Below are positions 52,201 to 60,613 of a DNA stretch of 64,000 nucleotides, piece after piece. Source of the DNA: an uncultured Lachnospiraceae bacterium (GTDB taxonomy: Bacteria > Bacillota > Clostridia > Lachnospirales > Lachnospiraceae); the NCBI GenBank assembly GCA_944383265.1, contig CALWOX010000004.1, forward strand, positions 124,001-188,000, in the 5' to 3' direction. The notes under the pieces were generated by a model. It did not search any database and was not told where the DNA came from. It was given only the letters and a program-made list of their open reading frames with translations. The position numbers and the translations under genes were made by a program. Each line of letters begins with the position of its first letter. Positions within the stretch are counted from its first letter, which is position 1.

Positions 52201-54470
52201 AGGTGACAGAAAGGCTTGACATAGGAAGCTACAATATAAGCGCCGCAGTTGCCTTTGACAATAACCGAATAGACGTAAAAAATGGCAGACAGTATGGAAT
52301 ACTGAATAATGACACGCCTTCCGGTGATTGGGCCGATTTAAATAAAAATGCCCGAAACAGACCTGAGGACGACTCCAAATTCACAGGCTTACGTTCAGCC
52401 GCCTTTTCCGTATATCCTCCCAAGGTGCTTGTGCCTATGAAATCTGTAAAACTTTCATCAGAGCCTGATACCGCTTATGCATCATCGGTTGGTAAAAAGG
52501 CTACTATAGGAACTGAGATAGATTACAGATGGAGGCTTCAGAATAACAGCACACAGGCTATAAAGAACCTTACAATAATAGACATATTGCCCTACGCAGG
52601 GGACAAAGCCATAGTTGAAAATGCGGCAAAGGAATATCCTCAGAGAGGCTCGAAATTTAAGACTCCTCTCATAGGTATGGAGCCGCAGGATAAATTTGAT
52701 ATATATTATTCAACGGATGCGGTAAAGAGCACAACGGCGGAAAACAGGGACGCAAACTGGTCGGATACTGTGGAGGATATGTCAAAGGTGACAATGATAA
52801 AGGCTGTCCTGAAGGACGGGCAGACCTTGGGCGTAAATGAAAAGTATGACATAGTAACCCATAATCGTATAGAAAACAGTAATACCATAAATGACGGGGA
52901 TAAGGCTTACAATTCCTTTGCCATAAGTACAAATAACGGTGCTGTGTTTATTGAGGGACTTAAGACCGAGGTGGCTGTGACCTACCCCAAGAAGGATGTT
53001 TCCGTAATAAAAACTGATGAGGATGACAGCTCCGTAAGGCTTGAGGGAGTTACCTTTGACCTTTATGAGGCAGGAAGCGACAAGCCTGTAAAGGAGGAGC
53101 TGAAGACAGACAGAAACGGACATTTTGTGATTCCGAATCTCCTTGTAGGCAAGGACTATTATCTCATAGAGACCTCCACACTTGAGGGTTACGAGCTCTC
53201 GGATGAGAAGATCCCCTTTACTGTGACTGCAGGAGAAACTCCTGTAGAGGTCATGATAAATAATAAAAAGGAGAGGACCGAGGTCACTGTAAAGAAGGAA
53301 TGGATAGGCAAAGAATCCGACTATGCAGGAGTGATACTGCTTGCTGACGGTGTTGAGAAGGAGAGGGCAAAACTTACAAGGGCTGATGATTGGAGCCATA
53401 CCTTCACAGATCTAAGAAAGACTGATCCCGCAACAGGAAAGGAGATAAGCTACACTGTAGAGGAGGCGGGAGCGGATTCTGAAGGAAAAGTAAGACTATC
53501 CGATGGAGTTTACAGCTTCAGTGTTTCAGGAAATGCCGAGGACGGTTATATTATTACCAACAAAAGACTTCCGGAAACCAAGCCTGATCCCGAGCCCGAT
53601 CCAAATCCGGATCCTGATCCCGAAAAACCTTCCAAAGGCGGAAGAAGCGGAGGTGGCGGTGGAGACGGCACAGGCGGAGGTAAAAATATAAACCCCACAC
53701 CTTCCATGACGCCTGAACCCATACCTGTACCGGAAAATGATACACCTGTGACAGAGGTGCCGGGAGATGTTCCTCCCGCTCCTTGGTATAAGCTTCCCGT
53801 TATGGGAGATACTCAATTCGGTCCGGGCTTTGTCCATGAGGAAAAGGACGAGGTGAATGTTGCGGAATCAGAGAAGGAGAGACCTGTAATAGATCAGCTT
53901 AAGGGCTTATACGAGCAAAACAACGACCTTTCGGGTTGGCTGACTGTTCCCGGAACAGGCTTCGGATATCCTGTAATGAACAGCCCCTATGCCCCGTATT
54001 ATTATCAGCATCATACCTTTATGAAAAATGCGGATGAGGTGGGAATACCCTTTACAGGCCCCTACTCAAACGCTCAGAGCATGAATGTACTGATACACGG
54101 CCACAATATGAAGGATGTATCTCAATTCGGATATATCTGGAATTATCAGTACAAGAGCTTCAGGGACAAAAATCCCGTCATAGATTTTAAGACTCTCTAT
54201 GATGATAAGGGAAGCTATGAGGTCATGGCTGTATTCTTTGCTCCTGAATACCCGGAGGGTACAAAGGATGTATTCTGGTGGTACAGATACATAGGAGATA
54301 TGAACAAGGAACAGTTTGAGTACTTTGTCAGAAACGCAAAGGCGGCGTCACTCTATGATACCGGAGTGAATGCCGAATTCGGAGACAAGCTCATAACCCT
54401 TGAGACCTGCGCATCATCCACAGACAGTACAAGACTTGTGGTAGTGGCAAAAAAGCTGAACAAAGAATAA
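49248..54470 (+). CDS. Giant secreted CnaB adhesin fused to a C-terminal class B sortase
   Basis: ATG at 49248 follows GGAGGG. The product has 1740 residues. Order: signal peptide (1-29, ending SLAAES); acidic repeat-rich stalk (30-165); a ZU5-like domain (170-290; VEAPAGAFPKGTRLKVKK); a long beta-rich middle (320-1240); two CnaB domains (about 1245-1343 with VRLEGVTFDLYEAG, and 1344-1440 with TVKKEWIG); a Pro/Asp and Gly linker; LPVMGD at 1516-1521; and a class B sortase domain (1545-1740). The sortase keeps catalytic His1619 (HGHNM), Cys1721 (TLETC) and Arg1729 (STRLVV). No C-terminal membrane helix or basic tail follows. An adhesin that carries its own sortase is unusual; anchoring itself or others is inference. 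Confidence 0.88.
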   Translation: MRPKMARRFLALALSAVMILESGVTSLAAESSAAFENASDQSGSEAEAVDSLPEAAEKEEASSEKESLKDENVLKESDENQKNENVVNENNENRKDENETGEDATDTDIKENPESVEKESTDVRDNKSSSEDESSVEDDKLKDDKLKDDKTEKDISLEYPAQRFVKKVGNVKITVEAPAGAFPKGTRLKVKKIRSSAVIEEIKEASGKKHITRSDIKAYDFNFYTDEEENIEPLKEISVRFTNLNIKENREISVFHMEDEKSIADPIDADYTEDESGAVELSVSDFSIYAILETPEEDEESPAASPSEAAEEEPEFGNTANYDSSLNLADGNDSFFGGELIYLYNELSISGNEAAVPAGSYTVIRLSKDKFTAPKRTDISATFERIDNIEITENDSEYIIKTIYKELYGGFTGATPLKVSLKAGKTENLTKAVINQEYYSPKGKKLSESEVEVNGKAAIETVYGANYSAEALKLEQADDKYVIKQGVYISFRPNSISRPNANMVDPRERRIYVRIPKGTKIKENTGWSYEESSGRYFKDINRVIELDDFTVALDISGNDYTLYDTAQRPMRYDVKYSMSPIKDGLVKNDLGPAEATVTKYYYLPKKAIIKDAYHSIFTARYRMYIGKDNNALKGRSWDGESGVNLPYDSSQLSEVRAAFEHRVISNISIYNPKDDTELWKFVIKSSVTDVPGYTYPSEIRLNIRGLGEDSDFLKEKLEGTKAYGIKYDGTKELISDNVPIITSENRTTSLGEEDLAKFDGREYKSVEFVYPGDGIVLTGKDEIYKYSTAFYTLVIADIRPDILVDLKKLISENKIPQINGIQRNAPGYSVYDDFSRVFYEITYKVKDDDTSQTTQKGSQLSDTDSVFRLQYDYISRANDIGITNGSSFYVDDIVTSRTAYTHTRYGSFADATEPENLNLYYLVPDGLEPIDDPEMFKELEVIRGYLPGKNLVVAKPETMHVPYITDLNRNSSSASETNYYALSFKVTERLDIGSYNISAAVAFDNNRIDVKNGRQYGILNNDTPSGDWADLNKNARNRPEDDSKFTGLRSAAFSVYPPKVLVPMKSVKLSSEPDTAYASSVGKKATIGTEIDYRWRLQNNSTQAIKNLTIIDILPYAGDKAIVENAAKEYPQRGSKFKTPLIGMEPQDKFDIYYSTDAVKSTTAENRDANWSDTVEDMSKVTMIKAVLKDGQTLGVNEKYDIVTHNRIENSNTINDGDKAYNSFAISTNNGAVFIEGLKTEVAVTYPKKDVSVIKTDEDDSSVRLEGVTFDLYEAGSDKPVKEELKTDRNGHFVIPNLLVGKDYYLIETSTLEGYELSDEKIPFTVTAGETPVEVMINNKKERTEVTVKKEWIGKESDYAGVILLADGVEKERAKLTRADDWSHTFTDLRKTDPATGKEISYTVEEAGADSEGKVRLSDGVYSFSVSGNAEDGYIITNKRLPETKPDPEPDPNPDPDPEKPSKGGRSGGGGGDGTGGGKNINPTPSMTPEPIPVPENDTPVTEVPGDVPPAPWYKLPVMGDTQFGPGFVHEEKDEVNVAESEKERPVIDQLKGLYEQNNDLSGWLTVPGTGFGYPVMNSPYAPYYYQHHTFMKNADEVGIPFTGPYSNAQSMNVLIHGHNMKDVSQFGYIWNYQYKSFRDKNPVIDFKTLYDDKGSYEVMAVFFAPEYPEGTKDVFWWYRYIGDMNKEQFEYFVRNAKAASLYDTGVNAEFGDKLITLETCASSTDSTRLVVVAKKLNKE
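49659..49697 (+). repeat. 15-bp tandem repeat in the adhesin stalk
   Basis: Units of GATGATAAGCTAAAA occur about 2.6 times, coding for DDKLK repeats in the acidic stalk. They could vary in number between strains. Confidence 0.85.
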
Positions 54471-54494
54471 GTAAAGAATATATAAAGAATAATT

Positions 54495-54558
54495 AAAAAA
54501 GGCACACTGATTTTTCTTATCCTGTAAACAGGATGGAAAATGACAGTGCGTCTTTTTT
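54495..54558. terminator. Bidirectional terminator between convergent genes
   Basis: A long hairpin with stems ATCCTGT/ACAGGAT (54519-54534) and CACTG/CAGTG, with A-run on one side and T-run on the other, so it serves both the adhesin gene and the flavodiiron gene. Confidence 0.88.
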
Positions 54559-54572
54559 ATAAATTTTATCCT

Positions 54573-56363
54573 TTAGCCTATGGGCTCAAAGTCGGCAACG
54601 CCATGCTTGCAGAGAGGGCATATAAAATCGGGAGGCAGTTCATCGCCCTCGTATATGTATCCGCAGACCTTGCATACAAAGCCCTTCTTTCCCTTTGCCT
54701 CAGGCTTGGGCTTTACATTGCTCTGGTAGTAATTGTAGGTCATTGTCTCAACATCGCTTATGACTCTTGACTCGGTGACCTTGCATATAAACATTCCGTG
54801 GGTCCCGAGATCCACATATTGCTCCACTTCAAGGCTTATTACCGAATTTATATATTCGGGGAGGTATGCAAGACCGTTTTCGGTCCTTAAGGCTCTGATA
54901 TTCTTAAATTTGTCGGCATCCCTTCCGCTTTGGAATCCGAAATTTTGAAATACGGAGAACGGAGCCTCGGTGGAGAGGCAGTTAAGGTTCATTTTACCGG
55001 TATTCTTTATTACCTCGTGAGAGTAGTTTGCCTTGTTTATGGTTACGGATACTCTGCAGGGAGTGTCGGTAAGCTGATTTACAGCGTTTACTATGAGACC
55101 ATTATCCTTATTTCCGTCATTTGAGGTCACAACATAAAGTCCGTAGCCTATCTTAAAGAGAGCCTTTACATCATGCTTATCCGCAAGCTCGTCCGAATGG
55201 GCTATATAATCCATGCAGAGGGCCTTTGCAAGCTTCTCGATATCCTCTATGTCCTTAGCCTTTACAGATGAGCGGATATGTACGGTAGGCTGTGCAAATC
55301 TCAGACCCTCCGATGAGGAGAAAAGGCCTGTCATAACTCCCGCAGCAGTGGGAGCCCAGCTTCCGTTTTCCATGAGAGCCACAGTACGCTTTTTAAAATT
55401 CCTCTCGGTAAGATGTTCAATGAAGGACCTCATGAAGGGGAATATATCGGAATTGTAGGTTGTTGTGGCAAGCACAAGCTTTCTGTATCGGAAGGCGTCT
55501 GATACAGCGTAGCTCACATCAGTCCTTGCAAGGTCATATACTATTACCTCGGGACAGCCGTTTTCCTTGAGCTTTCCGGAAAGAAGCTCAACCGCCTCAC
55601 GGGTATGTCCGTAGACAGAGGTGTAGGCTATGACTATTCCGTCCTTTTCGGCTCTGTAGGAGGACCAGGTGTCATAAAGGTTTATATAATGTCCGAGATC
55701 CTCTTTTAAGACAGGGCCGTGAAGGGGACAGATCTTTTCTATATCAAGTGACGCTGCTTTCTTTAAAAGTGCCTGAACCTGCTCTCCGTACTTTCCGACT
55801 ATGCCTATATAATACCTTGCTGCTTCATCATCCCAAGGCTCGTTTACGGAAGGGGCTCCGAACTTTCCGAAGCCGTCCGCTGAAAAAAGTACCTTGTCAG
55901 TGCTGTCATAGGTGACCATGACCTCGGGCCAATGTACCATGGGCGCAAATACAAAGGTAAGCTCGTGACTTCCGAGGCTTAAGACATCGCCGTCCTTTAC
56001 CACAAGCCTGTTTTTTATGTATTCGGGCTCAAAGAAGGCGTCCATCATTTCAAAGGTCTTTTCATTTCCGACTACTACCGCATCGGGGTATACCTTCAAA
56101 AACTCGACTATATTTGCGGAGTGGTCAGGCTCCATGTGCTGAATTATAAGATAATCAGGCTTTTTTTCCGAAAGCACGGAAGCTATATTTTTAAGCCATT
56201 CCTCAGTATAGTTTTTATCCACAGTATCCATTACAGCTGTTTTTTTATCTGAAATTATGTAGGAATTGTATGATATGCCGTTGGGAACAGGATACTGTCC
56301 CTCAAAAAGGTCTATATTCATATCCTCGACTCCGACATATTTGATATCCTTGGTTATCTCCAC
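54573..56363 (-). CDS. Flavodiiron protein with flavin-reductase and rubredoxin domains
   Basis: GTG at 56363 is chosen because AAAGGAGAG stands just before it; an ATG 66 bases further upstream gives a non-homologous extension. The 596-residue protein has a metallo-beta-lactamase diiron domain (1-245; QHMEPDHSANIV), a flavodoxin domain (250-395; IVIAYTSVYGHTREAVELL), a flavin-reductase-like barrel (about 405-555) and a C-terminal rubredoxin (CKVCGYIYEGDELPPDFICP, two CxxC). The family reduces O2 or NO to water or N2O, protecting anaerobes. Having rubredoxin and reductase in the same chain lets it take electrons with few partners. Divergent from the TPR gene. Confidence 0.93.
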   Translation of the reverse strand: MEITKDIKYVGVEDMNIDLFEGQYPVPNGISYNSYIISDKKTAVMDTVDKNYTEEWLKNIASVLSEKKPDYLIIQHMEPDHSANIVEFLKVYPDAVVVGNEKTFEMMDAFFEPEYIKNRLVVKDGDVLSLGSHELTFVFAPMVHWPEVMVTYDSTDKVLFSADGFGKFGAPSVNEPWDDEAARYYIGIVGKYGEQVQALLKKAASLDIEKICPLHGPVLKEDLGHYINLYDTWSSYRAEKDGIVIAYTSVYGHTREAVELLSGKLKENGCPEVIVYDLARTDVSYAVSDAFRYRKLVLATTTYNSDIFPFMRSFIEHLTERNFKKRTVALMENGSWAPTAAGVMTGLFSSSEGLRFAQPTVHIRSSVKAKDIEDIEKLAKALCMDYIAHSDELADKHDVKALFKIGYGLYVVTSNDGNKDNGLIVNAVNQLTDTPCRVSVTINKANYSHEVIKNTGKMNLNCLSTEAPFSVFQNFGFQSGRDADKFKNIRALRTENGLAYLPEYINSVISLEVEQYVDLGTHGMFICKVTESRVISDVETMTYNYYQSNVKPKPEAKGKKGFVCKVCGYIYEGDELPPDFICPLCKHGVADFEPIG

Positions 56364-56519
56364 TTTAAAAGCTCTCCTTTCCTTTGGATGCGGCAATTTA
56401 TAAGCGCAAAATTGATAAATATTTGTCATTACAGATTAAAACTATCACATTATGAGGCTTTCGGCAACATAAAAAGTTTGGTATAGTTAAATAATATTGA
56501 ATAAGAAAGGGCTTAACAA

Positions 56520-57275
56520 ATGGACATCAGAGCTTTTATTGACGAGCTTGACAGACTCCTGGGAAAGGATATGGCTAATGAGGCCCGGGAACTCCTTGAA
56601 GAAGGCCTTTCCGAGGCTGAGACTGAGGGAGACAGGGAAGCCATGCTGACTGTATTAAACGAGATGTCAGGCTTTTACAGAATAAACGGGGATAAAGTAA
56701 AGGGCATTGACGCCGCAGAGAGGGCGCTTTTGCTCCTTAAGGATTTGAGGCTTACGGAGTCCGTTACAGGAGCAACGACGCTTCTTAATTCGGCAACGAC
56801 ATTTAAGGCTTTCGGCATGGCTGCAAAGAGCCTTCTTTATTATCGTGAGGCGGAAAGGATATATGAAAGATTTCTCCAAAAAGGGGATTATCGCTTTGCG
56901 GGACTCTATAACAACATGGCAATGGCCCTTATGGATGAGGGATTTTATGAGGACTCCGAGATCTGTTTTAAAAATGCTCTTTCTGTTCTTGACGGGCTAT
57001 CAGGAGCATTTGCGGAGAAGGCCATGACATATGTCAACATGGCTATGCTAAAGGACGCCGCAAGTATGGGAGAAATGGAGATAACAGCATGCCTGATGAG
57101 AGCAATGGAGCTTTTTAATGATGAGAGAGCGGAAAGGAATGCTTATTATGCTTTTTGCTGCAGAAAATCCGCGCCGACCTTCGGATATTACGGTTTTTTC
57201 GAGGCAAAGGCCGAGCTTACGGAGAGAGCCGATCGCATCTATAGTGACATGAAAGGCATTGAGATCGATAAATAA
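56520..57275 (+). CDS. Tetratricopeptide-repeat protein
   Basis: A 251-residue all-helical cytoplasmic protein with TPR-like repeats from about residue 40 to 180 (ATTLLNSATTFKAFGMAAKS, AGLYNNMAMALMDEGFYEDS, AMTYVNMAMLKDA). It should act as a protein-interaction scaffold. It lies 23 bases ahead of the DUF4037 gene, and a TPR/DUF4037 pair is probably a functional unit. No catalytic motif. Confidence 0.75.
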   Translation: MDIRAFIDELDRLLGKDMANEARELLEEGLSEAETEGDREAMLTVLNEMSGFYRINGDKVKGIDAAERALLLLKDLRLTESVTGATTLLNSATTFKAFGMAAKSLLYYREAERIYERFLQKGDYRFAGLYNNMAMALMDEGFYEDSEICFKNALSVLDGLSGAFAEKAMTYVNMAMLKDAASMGEMEITACLMRAMELFNDERAERNAYYAFCCRKSAPTFGYYGFFEAKAELTERADRIYSDMKGIEIDK

Positions 57276-57298
57276 GCATAGGAGACAGGAACCTGAAA

Positions 57299-58282
57299 AT
57301 GAAAAAGGATATAGCTGAAAAAGCTGAAAAGGAAGAGATAAAGGGGCTTGAGCTTTCTCGAGTCTTTTATGAGGAGTACGGAAGAGCTGCTTTGATGAAC
57401 TTGTCCGAGGACAGGGGAGTGCTGTTTGCTGTGGGACTCTGCGGTCACGGATCGGAATGCTCGGGATATGATGACAGTATTTCAAAGGATCACGATTTTG
57501 ATCCCGGCTTTTGTATTTGGCTCGGGGAAAAGGATTATGAGAGCAGCGGCTTTGCTTTTTACAGAGCCTATGAGAAGCTGCCTGAAGAATACAGAGGCTT
57601 CAAACGAAGGAGATCAGACTTTTTCGGCAGGGGAAGAAGAGGAGTTTTCTCCATACCTGAATTCTATCGCGGACTGACAGGGATAAAAGGAGCGCCGGAA
57701 TGCATTACGGATTGGTTCAGGATCCCCGAGTATGCTCTTTGCGAGGCTGTAAACGGAGAGGTCTTTGAGGACCTCTCAGGGGAATTTTCCGAAATAAGAG
57801 AGAAGCTTCAGGCAGGCTATCCGCTGGACGTGCGCCTTAAAAAGATAGCGGCGGAGGCCGCACTCATGGCCCAGTCCGGGCAGTATAATTACGAAAGATG
57901 CTTAAAACACGGAGAAAAGGAGGCGGCAAGACTTGCAATAAATGAATTTGTAAATCATGCTGCCGCCATGGTATTTCTTCTTAATAAAAGGTACATGCCT
58001 TATTATAAGTGGCGCTTCAGAGCCTTAAGAGAGCTTCCGCTTATGGGGACTGAGACAGCGGAGAAGCTCTCTGAGCTCCTCATTCCCGGAAAGGGAGAGC
58101 AGGGGCCTGAACAGATCGAAAATATCATAGAGTATATATGCAGCCTTGTGGCAAATGAACTGAGGGCACAGGGGCTCAGCGACTCAAGGGATGATTATCT
58201 TGAGCCCCATGCCTTTTCAGTGATGGAACATATAGATGATGAAAATATAAGGGCTATGCATGTAATGGCGGGAGTGATGTAA
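57299..58282 (+). CDS. DUF4037-type nucleotidyltransferase-like protein
   Basis: A 327-residue protein. Residues 46-72 hold a nucleotidyltransferase-like motif, GLCGHGSECSGYDDSISKDH followed by DFDP, with the G-S and paired acidic residues that bind metal in such folds; the rest is helical (AINEFVNHAAAMVFLLNKRY). It resembles DUF4037 proteins, which lack a known substrate. Co-transcribed with the TPR gene; the ribosome site AGGAGA is about 13 bases off. Activity on nucleotides, RNA or an antibiotic is inferred from the fold only. Confidence 0.75.
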   Translation: MKKDIAEKAEKEEIKGLELSRVFYEEYGRAALMNLSEDRGVLFAVGLCGHGSECSGYDDSISKDHDFDPGFCIWLGEKDYESSGFAFYRAYEKLPEEYRGFKRRRSDFFGRGRRGVFSIPEFYRGLTGIKGAPECITDWFRIPEYALCEAVNGEVFEDLSGEFSEIREKLQAGYPLDVRLKKIAAEAALMAQSGQYNYERCLKHGEKEAARLAINEFVNHAAAMVFLLNKRYMPYYKWRFRALRELPLMGTETAEKLSELLIPGKGEQGPEQIENIIEYICSLVANELRAQGLSDSRDDYLEPHAFSVMEHIDDENIRAMHVMAGVM

Positions 58283-58323
58283 ATAAGCATACTTCACATA
58301 TTTACAAAGAACACAACGCGGTA

Positions 58324-60060
58324 TCATACCCTTAAAAAGGCTGCAAACAGCTCCTGCCTTCTCGGCATTGCAAGGCCTGCTGCGGTATAGCCTCCCTTAA
58401 ACAGGAAATCAAAGCCTTCATCTTCAAGTCTTTTTTCTATGAGATCTATAAGGCCCTTTCTGCTCATGCGGCTGTCCTTATAATTTTCTGTTACAAAGCG
58501 CAGGAGAAATGCTATTGCCGCTGTCTGCTCGGAGTCTGTAAGCTGCTCAAGATATCTGAGATCCATATCCGTGCTTCCGAGCCTGAAGCCTGTTTCTCCC
58601 TGCATTTTCAGCTTCATGCGCTCAGGCGCACCGTGCCTTGAGGGACCTCTTTTATTTATTCCGCGGGTATCTCCGCTTTCTTCCTTAAGTCCGTTTAAGA
58701 ACCCGAAGCTTCTCTTAAAAGAGGGAAGCCTGAAATCCGGGGCATAAAGCTCGGGGGCCGACTCTGAGGCTATAACGGATTTTACCCGGTCTGTAATATC
58801 TACAGGTCTGTACTCGTCCATCTGAATTATGCAGTCGGCAGGGTAGAAGTATGCGCCGCTGCTTCCTACTACTATGACTGAGGATATACCCGCCTCCTCA
58901 AAAAGCTGTCTTGCCCTCTCGATAAAGGGAGTGATAGGCTCCTTATCCCTTGATATTATTTTTTGCATAAGCTCGTCTCTTATCATGAAATTGGTGGCGG
59001 AGGTGTCCTCGTCTATCAAAAGAAGCTTGCAATCCGCTTCTATAGCCTCGGAGATATTTGCCGCCTGAGACGTGCTTCCGCTTGCATCCAAGGTGGAAAA
59101 ATGAGAAGTATCGGTCTTGTTGGGCAGATCATGGATAAACATGGAAATATCCGTGTCGCTTATCTTTCTTCCGTCCTCAGCCCTCAGCTTTACAGCGCTG
59201 TCATCTGTAATGACATATTCGCGTCCGTCGCCGCGTATATGGTTGTAAACACCTCTTTCAAGGGCTTTAAGTACAGTCGATTTTCCGTGATATCCGCCTC
59301 CTGCTATGAGAGTTATTCCTTTTTTTATGCCCATGCCCCTTATTTCTTTACCTGAGGGAAGCATGATCTTAACTGCGGTACTTTCAGGCGAAACAAAGGG
59401 CAGTGCTCCCTTCATAGGCCTGTCGGAGACTCCACTTTCTCTGGGAAGCACGGAGCCGTCTGCAATGAAGGCCGCAAGCCCCATTTTTCTTATTTCATTT
59501 CTGAGAAATTCCTGATCATCCGCGAGAGCTATGACATCCCTTACCTCTTCCGAGGGAATATTTTTATATATGAAGGACTTCTCTATGCAGGGAGGAAGGA
59601 TGTTAAAAAGTATCTTTTCAAGCTCCGAAGAAAGGATGGTCCTTCCTGCGGCCGGAAAGCCTACAAAAAATCTTACGGCTATCTCCCTACCCGTGATCTC
59701 ACAGGCAGTCCTGCTGAGTATCTCCTGTCCGGGAGAGCTTACGCTTAAAAGCCCGCTTTTTCCGGAGCCCTTAGCGCTGAATGGCTGCTTCCTTAAAAAT
59801 GTACGAAATCTGCGAAGCAGATAATCGGAAAGGGCCGTCTTTCGACTTCTTTCGGAGAGGTATTCATCAGGAAATCCTGCTGTCCTGAGAGATATATGGG
59901 CGGTGAGATGAGAGGGAGAAGCGAAGGGGTCTCCCTGAACGTGATCTACGGACAATATATATGACTTGAAGTTCCAGCTTCCTGTGAGAGATTTATAAGC
60001 GGGGTAGGAGCGTCTGTCAATGGAAAGAAGCGCCCTTTTAAGTTCAATATCAGTTTTCAT
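58324..60060 (-). CDS. Predicted P-loop ATPase (ABC_ATPase, PF09818 type)
   Basis: A 578-residue soluble protein of the PF09818 ABC-class ATPase family: the N-terminal domain (KSLTGSWNFKSYILSVDHVQ, GDPFASPSHL), Walker A AGGGYHGKSTVL, signature-like STLDASGSTSQAANI, Walker B CKLLLIDEDTSATNFM, and VIVVGSSGAYF. No transmembrane partner, so not a transporter. Function in the family is unknown. It is a single-gene unit, facing the DUF4037 gene (41 bases between ends). Confidence 0.88.
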   Translation of the reverse strand: MKTDIELKRALLSIDRRSYPAYKSLTGSWNFKSYILSVDHVQGDPFASPSHLTAHISLRTAGFPDEYLSERSRKTALSDYLLRRFRTFLRKQPFSAKGSGKSGLLSVSSPGQEILSRTACEITGREIAVRFFVGFPAAGRTILSSELEKILFNILPPCIEKSFIYKNIPSEEVRDVIALADDQEFLRNEIRKMGLAAFIADGSVLPRESGVSDRPMKGALPFVSPESTAVKIMLPSGKEIRGMGIKKGITLIAGGGYHGKSTVLKALERGVYNHIRGDGREYVITDDSAVKLRAEDGRKISDTDISMFIHDLPNKTDTSHFSTLDASGSTSQAANISEAIEADCKLLLIDEDTSATNFMIRDELMQKIISRDKEPITPFIERARQLFEEAGISSVIVVGSSGAYFYPADCIIQMDEYRPVDITDRVKSVIASESAPELYAPDFRLPSFKRSFGFLNGLKEESGDTRGINKRGPSRHGAPERMKLKMQGETGFRLGSTDMDLRYLEQLTDSEQTAAIAFLLRFVTENYKDSRMSRKGLIDLIEKRLEDEGFDFLFKGGYTAAGLAMPRRQELFAAFLRV

Positions 60061-60185
60061 TATTTTTTTTCTCCTTTATCGCAGGTATATCTTATAAAAC
60101 CGGCATTATTAATTTAGCATTGAAGCCCCCACAGGTCAATAAATGTGCCTCGGTGAAAAAAATATTAAAAAGAAGAAAAAAGTGC

Positions 60186-60217
60186 TTGCAAAAATGTAAA
60201 AAGTATTGTAATATAAT
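60186..60217 (+). promoter_or_regulatory. tRNA-Leu promoter
   Basis: TATAAT at 60212-60217 lies seven bases before the tRNA. The best -35, TTGCAA (60186-60191), is 20 bases upstream of it, longer than ideal. Confidence 0.55.
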
Positions 60218-60224
60218 CTGCGTT

Positions 60225-60309
60225 GCGGAAGTGTCGGAATTGGCAGACGAGCAAGACTAAGGATCTTGTGCCCGTTTAGGGCGTGTGAGTTCAAGTCTCA
60301 TCTTCCGCA
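60225..60309 (+). tRNA. tRNA-Leu (anticodon AAG)
   Basis: An 85-base class II tRNA. Acceptor GCGGAAG/CTTCCGC, discriminator A, anticodon stem CAAGA/TCTTG with loop CTAAGGA, giving AAG, plus a long variable arm (TGCCCGTTTAGGGCG). It reads CUU, the Leu codon much used in this window. CCA not encoded. Confidence 0.92.
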
Positions 60310-60321
60310 TTTTTTTTTGTT

Positions 60322-60364
60322 AAAATCGGGTCGGTCCTTTTGAAGGAATATGTCCGATTTTTTT
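60322..60364 (+). terminator. Terminator after tRNA-Leu
   Basis: AAAATCGG (60322-60329) pairs with CCGATTTT (60354-60361), with an inner CTT/AAG, followed by T. The ten-T stretch directly after the tRNA (60310-60318) may add to it. Confidence 0.8.
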
Positions 60365-60613
60365 AATTGTCAGGTAGTTTTGCATGGAACCCCCATATTT
60401 TTTGACCGAATTTTCGAGGAAAATAAAAGGATATAAGGGGAAAATATGTAAAATATACCTAAAAGTTATGCTAATTAATGGTTAAAATTGTACCTTTGGT
60501 AAATAGACTAAGCCGAAAATTTATGATATAAAATTAAAAACGTTCAAACTACGTCAAAAACTTGAAGAAAAGCTTTTGGAAAGGGCTCTATTCATGGACA
60601 AAGGAGGGATAAT
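60365..60613. other. AT-rich intergenic region before the HPr-like gene
   Basis: Together with the terminator this is about 300 bases without a gene. Only the promoter at 60504-60532 and the AAAGGAGGG ribosome site just before the ATG are recognisable. Confidence 0.6.
60504..60532 (+). promoter_or_regulatory. Promoter of the HPr-like gene
   Basis: TAGACT (60504-60509), 17-base spacer, TATAAA (60527-60532) with TG two bases upstream. It leaves an 80-base 5' leader. Confidence 0.6.

Noticed and set aside
52782-53399. 205-codon minus-strand frame inside the adhesin gene
   Set aside because: It overlaps the CnaB-coding part in antisense and shows no domain or start signal; a shadow of the real gene.
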